A stretch of DNA of 64,000 bases. Origin: Symsagittifera roscoffensis (Eukaryota; Xenacoelomorpha; Acoela; Convolutidae). The notes below the pieces were generated by a model that had not been told where the DNA came from, did not search any database, and saw nothing but the letters and a program-made list of their open reading frames with translations. This document shows, piece by piece, positions 45,388-58,080 of the stretch (the stretch's first letter is position 1; every line of letters begins with the position of its first letter). A program made the position numbers and the translations under genes. The DNA is taken from the NCBI RefSeq assembly GCF_963678635.1, contig NC_087066.1, positions 30,323,301-30,387,300 of the forward strand. The letters run 5' to 3'.

Positions 45388-45653
45388 TCAGCCTTTAATT
45401 TTTTCGTCTAGTATTTTTCTTGCATCTTTGTCATCCGAGTCAATTATACCCCAGATGCGTAGACCACGCAAACTTGTGGTTCGTGAGATTTGTTCAACTG
45501 TCGCGTTGCGTGTTAGATTGTCTCTTTTGTTGCTAAACATGCAAAAGTTGCAGAGAAAGAGAACGCTTTCTCCCAGATCAAGGATGCCATTTAAACTAAC
45601 TGCAGCCAGTGCAGTAGATTGAGTGTCATTTGTAGATTTGGAACCTGATCTAA
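45388..45653 (-). other. Short open segment with a C-x2-C motif, unknown
   Basis: An 88-codon minus-strand open segment without a clear start encodes LFLCNFCMFSNKRDNL and later LRGLRIWGIIDSDDKDAR. The CNFC pair and ordered composition look more protein-like than the surroundings. It may be an exon or a fragment of a mobile-element protein. I do not recognise it. The plus strand of the same DNA also has an open frame (45428-45622), so coding is uncertain. Confidence 0.25.
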
Positions 45654-45696
45654 GCTACATTTTATTATTAGTCATAAATTAGATATTTTATCACTA

Positions 45697-46047
45697 TAAA
45701 ATATTTAATATTAGCCAATCATGATCCATCTAACTAACAACCCACTTATTTGTAAGTGCTGAAATTACTTGTAATTTTAGCACCAGAGAGATTTGAATTT
45801 AACTTAGAAATTAGTTACCTCTCCAAGAGAACTTTAGCAATCGCAATAAGCCAGTATGCTCTAGATCTATTGAGCCTAGCAGAGACTAGTTAAACACCCT
45901 GAGACTAGTAGATATAAGAGTAAGATTAGGATCGGTATTAGACTAAGAAGTTGCACGAATCTATCCGGCCGAAAATAAGCGTGACGAACAGACGGTGTAC
46001 CCTATCCGAAGTTACTCTATGAGTTATACACCTCAAGACTTAACTCA
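45697..46047 (+). repeat. 5' LTR remnant of element B
   Basis: From tagccaatcatgatcc to gacttaactca, this segment matches the 3' LTR tail (62765-62963) and the middle of the A1 LTR. The first half of the LTR (TATA-like block, cgtcctgagcat) is not found upstream, so the LTR is 5'-truncated or rearranged next to the gap. It ends in CA directly before a TGG-starting primer-binding-like site. Confidence 0.7.
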
Positions 46048-46049
46048 TT

Positions 46050-46070
46050 TGGTGCGACCATAAGTCTCGA
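46050..46070 (+). promoter_or_regulatory. Candidate primer-binding site, tRNA-Arg-like
   Basis: Two bases after the LTR end CA, tggtgcgaccataagtctcga could pair with a tRNA 3' end. Its complement finishes in ACCA and contains a T-loop-like TTCGA with the next base. It resembles, with a small insertion and mismatches, the 3' end of arginine tRNAs. The match is imperfect. Confidence 0.4.
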
Positions 46071-47793
46071 ATAAAGACTTTAAAAAACAAAATAGCTTAG
46101 AGTTAACCAAAAATAGATTAGAAATAGACAAAACATTTTCAAAATGTTACACGACGATAACTTAATTGAAATGTTTCTACGACTCGATAGATCAGAGCCG
46201 CTATTCCGCACAATACGAGAACTAACCGGTATAGGAAAAAGACCTCGGACAAGAGACGACATACGGCTACATAGACACTTACCATTTAGTTCCATGGTCG
46301 TACGGCAAAAGCCAAAACAAACTTTTATATTTAGAGTCTTACTAGCAATGAATTTAGATTTTCATTTGCAAACATAAAATCTTTGAAGAAAATCTTCAAT
46401 GATTATTTCAGGCGCTAAACAAAATATATTTTTGTACAATAACGATTGATAAAAACATCTCAAATCGTTCTCCTCAATCTGCAGTAAAATCAAAAGAGAT
46501 ATCTGAAAAATAACTTTATTGAAAACAAAATTAAAAATTAGTACAAATGATCATAAATTATTAGTAAACATAAATCATCTTATCATCTCCAGCTTCATCA
46601 CTTAAACAGAAAAACAATCATAAACCCACTAATATCATAAGAATTTAAACTTTTTTATCAAACAAACTTTAAATTATTTAAAAGAGGCTTATCCTAAATT
46701 TTATCCTCACTTAGCATAAATTTATTTCAACTTAAAATTAGTTCATCAAGGCTTTCCTTGGATCTCAATTACGTTTTTAAATTAATAAATTTTGTACTAA
46801 AATTTCTTATTTTGATCATCAGGGCTTATCCTTGTATCAAATAGAACAATTTTGTTCTCCCCCACCCACTTAACAAGTGTCTAACGACCTCAAACGACGA
46901 TTCACTAACCAAACCTTTCAAAAGACCCAGGACTAATAGAAATTTTTCAATCACTCTAACCATTCTAATTAGGCTAAACAGTGAAGAACTTCGGTTATTC
47001 ATCCTTCACTTGACCATCCTTTTTTATGACCCAGGATAAATCTAAACTTAGTAAGTTTAAAATAGTATCTAACGAACTACTTGCGTTCTAATCATACCTG
47101 AACCTTGTGGATCGATTTACTATTCTCCAACCCTTGAACACAATCATTACCCTTAAGTAAGATTAAGTGAGTTAAAACCTTAACTTAAAATAGCCACGAG
47201 AAACTAACAATCGTTCTTAGAAATCGATATATAATTTTCTCTCCAACCCTACATAAAAGACCCAAGTTAGGCTAACCAAAAAATCGTAAGGGTTAACAGT
47301 ATAGGAAATTAAAATCACTAATAAAATCCTTTTATTCTTTCATCCTAAATCTTTTGACAAAAAAAATTTAGGTAATATACAAACAATCGTAATACACAAC
47401 TGTGAAATAAACAATCTAAAATATGATCCCGTAATTACCATCATACACAAACAAGTAGATACAATCGAACAAAACGACAAACAATAAAAAGAAAAATTAT
47501 AAGTAAACGAAGACAGATTACACGAAAAAGAGTTTCAAAGAAAAGGAACGCAGTCTCCGAATCAGAAGTCAGTAATTTAGACGCACTCTATAAACAGAAA
47601 GAAAAAGTAAATAAAAACTACCCAATCCATGACCAATTATGTTTTTCTGACTCAGAAGCCATATCATACTCATCAAAACAAGGAAAAAGATGAACAAAAA
47701 AGATTTATAAAAATAAACCAGTACATTCATACAATTGGAATCAACCAATCAGACATATTGAACATTACGTACTAAAAGTTAAAAAACGAAAAA
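46071..47793 (+). other. Leader and extreme 5' gag region of element B, broken
   Basis: An open stretch of 77 codons (46144-46377) with many Arg has no recognised relative. From about 47500 broken frames look like the start of a gag polyprotein, but stops are frequent. No splice or packaging signal could be identified. Confidence 0.4.
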
Positions 47794-49149
47794 ATGAGCC
47801 ATACTCAAAGCAACGAAAGTCCAGACGAACATTCCGTTTTTCCATTTATCATTATTTCACTCACTGATGATAGAGGACAAACACAATTTTGCAAAAATCT
47901 AATCGCAAATTTATTCGAACAAGGAACCATCCCATGTAAAGCAGAATTCCCCGAAATAAAAATCAAAAGACAAACTGTTGATCATTATTTATGAGGAATA
48001 TGTAACTTAACACAACAATACGGAATTTACACTATAGAACTCAGCACAGCAAGTAAATTTCATGGTAACTATGTTATCTAAACAGATGATATTGACATAG
48101 AATTTTCGAAAGTATTCACAGAAAATAATTAAAAACATACAGCACCAAAATTCACAAAGAGCAATTTCAATATTCACCAACAAATTTTTTGCAATAATAT
48201 ATAGCTATTTATCTATACTAGAAATAACAGAAACACAAAGTAAATCACCACTTGAATCATCAAAACACACAAAGGTGAGAAATGAAATCGCCGCATTCTC
48301 AGCATTTCTAAACACAATCCGTGAAAATCTTACCGGTAACGACGTCTCACAAAATTCTAAACATGATTTACAAAAATTTTTAGCATGGTTTATGATTGAT
48401 CATTTCACACATAATATTGATTTAATTGCACAAGTAAGAAAAAGCTTTAGACCTCAAAGTACCAATAATGATACGGTCATTGCAGAGCAATCAGCTTATG
48501 TTTGGGACCCTGAATGGTCTCACCCACTATTTTAAACTTTTCAGTAGACATCTCAAGTCAAGCAATTAGTACAATATCAATCCACAAAGATTACGTAAAG
48601 GAATTTCCACTTACAACAGATGCAACACCTTTAAACTATAATTCATTCCTACCCGGTACACTAAATTATAGTTTAAATTCAACTGTTATACAACAGGAAA
48701 ATCTAAATAGATCGCGAAATTTTACACAACAAGATATTCAAATAGCATTACAAGTAGTAAATGAAGAAATAGTTGAAACAATAGCGACAACTACGCAACA
48801 AAGTATTTCACCAATACATTTAAATCTTACAACACCAAGACCCAAAAATACAACACTACCACAAGTAATCTTACAATCAACCGTTAAACTTTCGGTTGCT
48901 CCAAATTATTCACATATGGATTATCAGACTTATAGCCCAATGACAAAACCGTCAAAAACAAGAAAAACGTTTACAAGAAATAATTTTGCGGAACACAATT
49001 ATAATTATGTCAATCCATCACAAACAACTCAACCCCACCGCAAAAATACACAAAATCATTTATTTTCACAAAAATGGAACCTTCCAAATACATCACAAAA
49101 CCCAGTAAACTTTCAAGATCATCCACATCCCCCACAAGATCGTAGTTGA
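47794..49149 (+). pseudogene. gag N-terminal region (element B)
   Basis: Three open segments in shifting frames (47794-47994, 48275-48535, 48514-49149) are rich in Asn, Thr, Gln and Pro and include a short structured part (LQKFLAWFMIDHFTHNIDLI). By position this is the matrix-like N-terminus and linker of Gag. The family is not recognisable beyond that. Stops and frame changes disrupt it. Confidence 0.5.
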
Positions 49150-49455
49150 AATTACCCATTTTTCCAACAAAATAAAATTAAACAACAAACACTTTTAAAA
49201 AAAACAATTTATCATCCTGTGATGATGATTATTTTCAACCAGATATTTTTGCGCCATATACCCAAGAATATTGTACACAAAAACCCCGACAAACTCAAAC
49301 ATCTCAAAGAGTAAAAATTTACCTACAAAACCCAGCTGATACACAAAGCCACCAACCGTTACAGATGCAAAATCCAATCACCATACAATCTTATCAACCA
49401 ACTTAATCACAAAACTGAGCTAATATGCATTCTTATCAACCAACACAAATGCAAA

Positions 49456-50997
49456 ATGATATATCGCTACCATATTATTTACAACAACATGAAATCACAA
49501 AAAATCAACATACAAACTTTTCACAGATACCAAATGACCGCTGAATCATTACAAATGACGATGAATCCATACCTAATGGGTGGATTGTCGATTACATCAA
49601 ATAAACCATTGATGGTATTTACAGGCACAGATCCTGAATATTCTGTAGAAGATTATTTAAATGCAGTTACAGTAATTTTAATTTTAAATATAGGACCTGA
49701 ACCAATTAACACACCACTTCACCAAAATTGGATACATCGACGCACAGCGTTATTACAAACAACACTTGATGGCGCTGCTCAAAAATGGTTTTCAGTTCTA
49801 CCAATAGATATAAAATCAGATTGGAAAAGATTCACACAGGAGTTTTCAAAAATGTTTGATTCTGAAAGAAACAAACAACATCAAAGAGTTTTATGTAATG
49901 AAATTCGCAGATTACCAAACAAAACAATTAAACAATTGGCAGTAAGAATCGAAACACTAGTTCAAAAAGCATATTCACTCAACACACATGATTATAAAAA
50001 CACAAAAATGACGGAAAATTTATTTATGACTCTGACACCCCAGCTAAGAAAAATAGCTATTAAAAAGAGAGCATCACATCCTTCCCCAATTTGAGAACCT
50101 GATTTAGACTTTAAAAAACTAGTCGATAAACTAGAACAGTCAGAAATCACAATGAAACTTGAAGAAACAAAAAATTTCAAGCTACAATATGTAAACAGAA
50201 TCGAAACAAATAGTACCAATATAAACAATATTCAAGACTCAGATGCAGATCTATCTGAAAAAATCACTGAAATTTTGAATATATATGAGAAAAACCCAAA
50301 CTTCAAAATTAAACCATCTTTTAAGAAATGGTGTAATTATTGCCGACGATACGGACACAGTATTGCCGAATGTAGACAAATACAGCAAGACAATCAAAAT
50401 GAACCACAAAAATACAAAGAACGAAATAAAGTTTTCTATAAGTACATGAAAAAAGATCAAAATCTACCAAACAAAAATATACACAGTAATAACAGCTCTG
50501 GAAAACCACTTCCAGGCAACTCGAACTACTCGAGAAATCAATTACCATATAACTCAAGTTATAGAGGTAGATCTCCAGAGCAAAGAAATTCACGAACTTT
50601 CTCACAAAATAGATATAGTCGATCAAATAGTCAAAATAATCAAAATCGAAATAACTATTCGCGATCGAATTCAAACAGAACAGAAGTTGTTTCCGCATCC
50701 AATTCCCATTCGAACCCCAGGAATAGAAACTATTCCAACGATAAGTCACGAAACTCATCATACAATAGAAATAGAAATTATTCCAACAATAGGAATAGAA
50801 GTTATTCAAATAATCGAAATCAAAATTATCAAAACAACAGATCAAGAAATAATGCAAACAATCGATCGAATGATCAAAATCTAGTGATAATTATCAAAAT
50901 AGATCAAGAAACAATTCACAAAATCGAAACTCAAGCTATAACAATAGACAAAGAAATTATTCCCAATCTCCTCACAGGAACAATAACCGCTAACTAG
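49456..50997 (+). pseudogene. gag capsid and nucleocapsid (element B)
   Basis: The first open segment (49456-50094) contains the retrotransposon gag capsid signature: LMVFTGTDPEYSVEDYL, then a WF block (AAQKWFSVLP) and FTQEFSKMFDSE. After a stop at about 50092 the same frame region continues (50152-50997) with a zinc knuckle CNYCRRYGHSIAEC (C-x2-C-x4-H-x4-C). A long Arg/Asn/Ser/Tyr-rich tail with repeated NRNYSNN motifs follows. Gag assembles the particle and the knuckle binds RNA. Only a few stops separate it from an intact frame. Confidence 0.85.
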
Positions 50998-51239
50998 ATT
51001 CACAACATAGATATAGAAGTAACACACCAAAGCATCAAAGACAAACTAACCAAGTACAAACAACTGAAAAATCAACATCAAACCCACCTGGTATCGATTA
51101 TACAGGAAACACCGAACTACAATTAAGTCACAGTAATTGCGAATCAACCGACAGCGAAAATGATTCAAATAACACCATCTCAGTAGTTTGACAATCTCAA
51201 AATGAAAAACTTTTCAGTTCACACATTTATGAAAATCAA

Positions 51240-51818
51240 TTGGAACTTCTTCATGATTATTATACTCGACCTATTAATAACGATATACCAAACACACAAG
51301 AAGTAAATGAAGTCAACACTATAACCAAACCCGCTGAAAAAGACAAAGTACAATACTCAAGTACAAATCATATTTATCAAAACATACAAAACGAACAATC
51401 CAGAGAAAAAATTTGGACAATCCCGCTTTTCTTAGGAAGCCCAAAAAATAAAAAATTTCAACCACTAGACCTTCAAATAAATTTTTTAATCCACTCAGGA
51501 GCAGAATCAAATATTTTTATGATTCCCACTTGGAATGAAATAAAAACATTACATCCAAGCTTAATACCTATGAAAACAGCCAGTAAAATAGCAACAGAAC
51601 AAGGATCAACGCTAATCAATCATGGGAAAATCCGACTTTTCCTTGTCCCCACTAGAACAATGGAACTAAACAAAATTTTGACCAAACCGCTTAAACAAAA
51701 ATTTCACCTAACATGTATAAAGCACAATATCATTGGCATACCGTTTATAACTAAATATATACCAACAAAAAACATCTTAAGAAGTCAAATCCAAATAAAT
51801 GATAAAGTACAAGAATAA
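51240..51818 (+). pseudogene. Aspartic protease with mutated active site (element B)
   Basis: A 192-codon open segment. The active-site motif reads LIHSGAES, where retroviral proteases have D-S/T-G. The His codon is at 51492-51494, whereas relative A1 keeps Asp at 738-740. Flap-like and hydrophobic Gly segments follow (IIGIPFITKY). With the nucleophilic Asp gone, the protease should be inactive even though the frame is open. Confidence 0.75.
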
Positions 51819-52045
51819 AAAACTCAGCTTTAACATTCTTTCAGAGATTAAATGAACAACCACCATTTTTCTCAAAATTCTACCCTATTTATAATCAAGA
51901 ATGAAAATACCTGAAACCACTTTCAGAAAATGTTTGTACCTTTTCAATCAAACAAGTTCACCAATATGATAAAAATCAGAACAAACAACAATTTTTTATT
52001 TCAGACCTCGAATTCAAACCTATTCATATTTTTTTTCGGATAACA

Positions 52046-53265
52046 ATGTCATCCATTAAATATATAAGAAACTCAAACTCTGACATTATTTCATTACACG
52101 TATATAATAATTCCCCATATCAAATAACCTTACCTCTAAGACTCTTAGGATATTTTGAAACAAATGCTAGAACTTCACCCACAAACGAAGTAGCATATCG
52201 AGTCAATAACATATTACAACTACTAGATATTTGCCAATCAACAGTTTTTAATGAAGAATTATCAATAAAAAATATAATCAGTAACGAAAAAAGAAAAACA
52301 GACTATTTCACAAAAATACCCTTTTTTAAACCATCTTTTAAAATATCACACTATAAGGAAGACCAACAAAATTTTTTAACAATGTTTAACTTTCAACACT
52401 CTCAGATAACACAAAGCGATATATAAAAAATTAGCCGATTAATTTTAAAATACCCAACAGTTTATGCCACATCTAAATTTGACGTTGAAAAAGTGAATTT
52501 ACCACTACACCTACCTTTGAAACCTGACGCAGTTTTCAAAAAACAGAGAGAAAGTAAAGTACCAATTCACCTACGTGATAAAGTCAATAGGTTACTTGAC
52601 ATTTTAGAACAATATGAAATCATATCTCCAGTAAATAAAGAAGAACAACCAATAGGAAACACTTTTATCAACCCGATTTTATCCTAGCAAAAGGAGAATC
52701 ACTTAAAATAGTTCTAGACGCTAGATATCTAAATTCACTCATTGACGAATCAAAATGTAATTGGCCCATTGAACCCATTCAAGTAATTTTGACAAAAATT
52801 AATGGAAAATATTTCACAACCGCAGATATGAATAGTGCATACAATCAAATGCCACTAGATGAACATTAACGACGAATATCACAATTCGCTATTGGAAATC
52901 AACAATACGAAATCAATAGACTTTTCTATGGAATATCCATAGGACCAGCAGCTTTTTCAGCTTTTATGAGTAAAATTTTTAGATCACTCATACTCAAGAA
53001 AATGCAATCACACATTCCGACGATGTTTTCATGCAGTCACAAACTAAAGCTGAAAAGTTCTTGGTCTTAGAACAATATCATCAAATACTCCAGAACGAAA
53101 ACATGAAAACAGCCCCGGATAAATTGCATTTTTTTTCTAACATGCGTAAAGTTTCTTGGACACATTATTGAAAGAAGCACTATAACTCCATTAAAATCAC
53201 GCATAGACGCAATTCAAAAACTTCAATCACCTACAAATAAAAAGAAAATCCAAGAATTTCTTGGA
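52046..53265 (+). pseudogene. Reverse transcriptase (element B)
   Basis: Frames at 52046-52426, 52493-52687 and about 52685-53265 carry the RT. Recognisable blocks are VLDARYLNSLIDESK, FTTADMNSAYNQMP and RLFYGISIGPAAFSAFMSK. The catalytic YxDD position reads HSDD (53013-53024), so the aromatic residue is lost, and a stop lies at 52867. The thumb region near 53100-53165 is out of frame. RT would copy element RNA into DNA. This copy is inactive. Confidence 0.85.
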
Positions 53266-53847
53266 ATGTTGAATTGTTTAAGCAAACATGTATACAAAAT
53301 GCAACTATACTTAAGACCTTTCTATTATATCCTCCGACAACAAAATAGTTTTGAATGGACTACCGAACATCAGACACGATTTGAAGAAATTAAAAAACTT
53401 CTAACAGAACAAACATCAAACACAATCCCAGATCCGAATCAACCATTCTACGCAATGTGCGATGCTTCACATTTTGGCATCCGCGCAGCATTTTCACAAT
53501 CACATAATGGATCAAATAAGATGAATCTCATATCAGCAAATTCCGGCTTATTTACACAAGCCGAACTACGACTCTCTACCCTCATGCAAAAATGTACAGC
53601 TATAGTATATACGATTACAGAATACGAATTTCTGATACTTGGATCGAAACATCCAACAGTTTTAATTACAGATCGCAAACCAATTATATTTCTTTTTATA
53701 CAGAAATCAAATCCAAACCATAGAGTTTATAGATTTCAATTAATTTTAACAAAATTCCCAAACCTATATATAGTTTGGACAGCAGGAAAAACTCTTGCAT
53801 TACCAGATACATTAAGTAGAAATACTTACACGAAAAACTACAGTTGA
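53266..53847 (+). pseudogene. RNase H region (element B)
   Basis: An open 193-codon segment with the connection domain, then RNase H: CDASHFGI (first Asp), MQKCTAIVY where the catalytic Glu should be (Lys codon at 53589-53591; A1 keeps Glu), ITDRKPI (Asp) and LALPDTLSRN (distal Asp). One of the four metal-binding carboxylates is therefore missing. The frame is open but the enzyme is probably dead. Confidence 0.82.
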
Positions 53848-54399
53848 AATACTACAAAATATCAAATTTTATCTTGCAAAAGACGAAACATCACCACAAC
53901 TAGAATGCAAATATGCAGTAAAAACCGACGTTGATCAATCACAAATAAATAATTTACAATATTTCCCTTTTTATCTAGATTGTCAAAGCAATCACTACGA
54001 AGTTGAGTTACTAGGAACATCCACATTTAAACCAATTCGATATTCACATTGGATAAAGAAAACACTCAACAAAAGAAAACAAAACAGCAACCACACAAAA
54101 AAGATCCTTTGCCTGTAATAGAATAAAAAATCTAACTGATAAAATAATATTATCAAGACCACCAATAAATGACCCAAAATACACAGTGAATCAAGTTTTT
54201 GATCTTCATGACCCACTCGATACAATTCCACTGTCAAAATTAGAAGTCAAAAATATATTTTTTACCGCCAACAGAAAAAGTTGCACTACATTTAAACAAA
54301 ACCAACAAAAGCTGATACTACAACTTACAAAACACTCCTCCGATATTTCAGAAAATTTAACAATACAACTATAAATGAAAAAACAGATCTTTTAGAATA

Positions 54400-55840
54400 T
54401 CAATTAACTGATTCTAAAGTTCCCTGTCTCCCTTCAAGTATGATGTTGATAGCATTCAACATATCTCATACACAAAATACCAGAGGACACTCAGGATCAG
54501 AAAAAAAACATATGCAATTTTTACACAAAACTTCAACTTTCCAAATGCCCCAATTTGGATTAAAGTTTTATGCAACGATTGTATATCATCTCAATTAAAT
54601 AAACCTTATCCAAATCAAAAACAGATAGCACAAAAACAAGATTTTAAAGGACAAAGTCTATATTTTAATCATCGAATTTCTTTTGACACAAAAGGACGAA
54701 TTTCACCACCCTCTGAAGGAAATTCATACATTATGGTCTTTGTTGACGCATTTACACACTATGTAGCACTCAACCATGTACCACATTGTAATGCTTATTA
54801 TGCATACACGACACTCTACGAACATTGGATAGCTAAACTCGGATTACCCGAAATATTAGTCACAGATAATGGCACAGAATTTGTAAATAATGAAATCATC
54901 ACATTATGCCACTTGTATAACATCAAGCGGAAAACCACTTACGTCTCATGCAACTTGGACAAACGGATTAGTCGAAGGCATGAGCCGTTCACTACAAGAA
55001 TACCTTAGATGTATCATTAATGGAAATGATACACGATACACTGAATGGTCAGCAGACGTAAAATTATTTCCCTTATCGTACAATTCACAAATCGCAACAA
55101 CTTTAGGAATGTCACCATATGAAATGGTTTATAATGAAATGTTATAAACTACCATTACACACACATGATAAATATCACTTTCATCATCAACAAATTCTCA
55201 AATTAGCCTCCGTTACACACACCGAATGGATATTAAACAGAGATAAAAAACATAATGAAATCTACCAAAAAGTAACAAAAAAATTGATAAAAAACAGAGA
55301 TAAAAAACATAATGAAATCTTACCAAAAAGTTACAAAGGCAAAATATAAACAATCAAATTAATTCACGTTTTATGCCAGCCACAGACTTAAAAATAGGAA
55401 CATTTGTTTTAATACCAATTTTTAACACACTAAAAGGAATTTCTAAAAAAAATACAACCACTTCCAAAAGGACCATACCAAATAATTGAAAAACCTACTG
55501 AAGTAACATACAAACTCGCTGATACTACTAAAAAAATTGTTCAACATCGTAACAATTTATTACCTTATTACCCAAAAGAATACGCACTACGCGAATTAGC
55601 TCAATTATATTCTTTCACAGGTTTAAAAATTGTTCAAAACAATACACAAACAGAACAAAATCAAACAACTAACGACAAAAGCAACAAAAAGCAAATCATT
55701 GCACAAAATGAAAATCCTCAAACTGCTAACATCTTAGAACAAAAAACAACTCAAAAAGAGAGAAAAAATAGAAAAATGACAGAGAAAATCTTGCCACAAG
55801 ATCAAAAAGAAAAATCAGAACATAGAGAATTATAAGGACT
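54400..55840 (+). pseudogene. Integrase (element B)
   Basis: The zinc-binding domain is split between frames (HTQNTRGHS near 54470, CNDCISSQ near 54573). The core is open from 54733 with Asp in FVDAFTHY and Asp in VTDNGTEF, then a frameshift at about 54950. The Glu lies in GLVEG in the next frame (54890-55147). The C-terminal domain (55370-55840) has a GPYQIIEKP GPY/F-type motif and KEYALRELAQLYS. All three DDE residues survive, but the frame is interrupted at least twice. Confidence 0.85.
55236..55340 (+). repeat. 57-bp tandem duplication in the integrase C-terminal region
   Basis: The unit aacagagataaaaaacataa plus its continuation occurs at 55236 and again at 55293. Because 57 is a multiple of three it adds 19 codons. 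A1 does not show it. Confidence 0.85.
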
Positions 55841-55849
55841 TAGAAGTAA

Positions 55850-56965
55850 ACCACGTAAAAATTACAAAACATTCATGCCGCAATCTAAAATATTTAACAA
55901 AAGTTGAATTTCAACAACAACATCAATTTCAATTTTTTAAATTATATCTTTTTCATTCATTTTGAACTTTCATATTTTCGTAATAACATGCTGAAACACA
56001 CTTGATAAATTCTAGTTCAAATTCAGCCCATAGGATTCACTCAAATTCGTCACCTTCAATATCTCTAACACAAACTCATTAGCCGACAGATATTAACTTC
56101 CAGGCATATCTATAACTATAACTTTTTAACCTACAGGTCAAAAATAAGCACCTTGCTATAACTTGACAACTAAAAAAACCCCTTTCAATATTACAACCCT
56201 ACCCTATCAAATAATGCAAAGATCAACAATATTTTCCCAACTTAGACCTCAAAAACCCTCATACTAAAAATGGCAACATAGCCTAAAGTAAAAAAAGATC
56301 ATGATCATTTGGCCTTAAGAACAAAAATCTCATAAATACTCCAAATAGATCGACAAATAAAAACAAAAATCAGAAGACCTCCCGAGCACCACAAAATGAG
56401 CCCCCAACAAATTTTGACATAACTCAACCCACTTGACAAAAAATCAATAAATAATCCGACCACACTTAAAAATCGCCTCAAAAGTTTTAAAAAAAAGTCG
56501 ACGGAACGAATCATTTTTTAAATGCTTCTTTCTTTAACAGTCGATACTTTCGAACTAATAATCATAAATCTTTTCCTAAAAACTTTCTATTCTATTTAAA
56601 CTTTTGCTAATATTTTTATTGAAACTTTCGGAGCCCTAATAATCCTTTTGATATTTTTTTGAGATTTTTTTCTAATTTTCTTTTCCCTATTTGAAATATA
56701 TCCCCAACTTTTTCAAATCCTTGACCGCATTCACAGGTACGATAACTCAAAATCTACTTAAATGATACGAACTATTTTCAGTCGAAAAGTTATTTTTCGT
56801 TTTTTTCGTATTTTTTTTCACATTCTTGACATCCCTAATCATGAAAATGTGCAAATGTATAAAAAAGGCAGTAATCACATTTGCCTAGCAACTTTTCTTT
56901 TAATTCTTTTTATTGAAGAATACTATAACAAAGATAAATTCTAAAAAGATAATCACTCAAACACA
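55850..56965 (+). other. Post-pol interval of element B, no gene recognised
   Basis: AT-rich with short hydrophobic open stretches (for example 56762-56944, which is Phe-rich). These may be remnants of a small membrane protein, but stops are frequent and no family is recognisable. Confidence 0.4.
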
Positions 56966-57415
56966 TTTTCAAAACTGCTAATCAACCACCACCTAAACAG
57001 CCCCCACCACCATCTTCCCAAGAAAGTCCGGTAGCACCTACAACCACCCAAAATCCTCAAACATCAACACGCATTTCTTTCCAAGATAACCCATACACTT
57101 TTGAAGAACGACACGTACGCTTATCAGATCCATTAGAACCTGTCCATCGACAAGCACCTTTAAGTGAGCCAACATATAGTTTACATCCCACCTTACAACA
57201 AGACATACATCGAGTAAGACATATTAGTCAAAATCAAAACACAATTGAAATAAATAGACAAATTATACATCCAAGACAAAACAGAAAATTTCAAACTCCC
57301 AGAGTTCATTTTAGCATACCTCAATCTCCAACACCAACTACCTCAGCACATTGCCAGATACCCCTACATTTACTTCACAACATAGTTTTTCAAATATTCC
57401 ATCAGACTATCTATG
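56966..57415 (+). pseudogene. Pro/Gln-rich ORF between pol and env (element B)
   Basis: About 150 codons open without a clear ATG. The start is Pro-rich (NQPPPKQPPPPSSQ), followed by FEERHVRLSDPLEP and repeated His/Gln/Arg segments. No family is recognised. It could be the N-terminal tail of the envelope precursor or a separate structural protein. The frame is lost after 57415. Confidence 0.45.
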
Positions 57416-58080
57416 ATAGTGTTGTATTAGAAGAAATCTCTATTGGTTCGTTAACTAAATTCAACTTGAGTATATGAGTGTGAAGTCCAATATGGTAAGC
57501 GTTCAGTAGATTCTGGGGGGGTTAAAAGGATTCTCACGAATTTGTTCTGATGTTGAAGTGGAACCTCCCTACCAGAAACACTTTCACTTCCATCGACACC
57601 ATCTCTAAGTCAAATTTCACAAATACTTTTCCCCTTAAATTTCCCAAATAATCTTGACGCTCGATACAGAGAACAATCTTCGTCAAAGATCCTTTTACGA
57701 TTAGATTGGAACACTTTCGTAGCACCTCCCCCTCTATTTGGACAACACCAAGAAAGTAGCGGACTCCATAGTTGTGCACTTAATAGATTACAAAATAGAC
57801 AGGATATCCACGAAGATATTCGACAACATAAAATTCAAATACTTCAACAAAATAGTCTCCAACTAAAATTTGAAATCACAGTCAAACTTAATAATAATGC
57901 TCAACACCCTTTTCCCCTAATTCGACCGAATATAACTGCTCAATCACTACCTCCCCCATGTTTAACAACTGAAGTAATTTAAAAATATGACAGATACACA
58001 AAAAACACAATTGGATATATCACATTTTATAATCCATATTCAGGTTTATCATACACATGTATATTTTAAAGATATTCACT
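57416..58080 (+). other. Interval upstream of env in element B
   Basis: Broken sequence with no clear frame. It includes a gggggggttaaaagg purine-rich stretch near 57516, which might act as a central polypurine tract. Confidence 0.35.

Noticed and set aside
46050-46070. A tRNA gene near the LTR end
   Set aside because: Only a 3'-end-like complement is present. No cloverleaf can be formed, so it fits a primer-binding site better.
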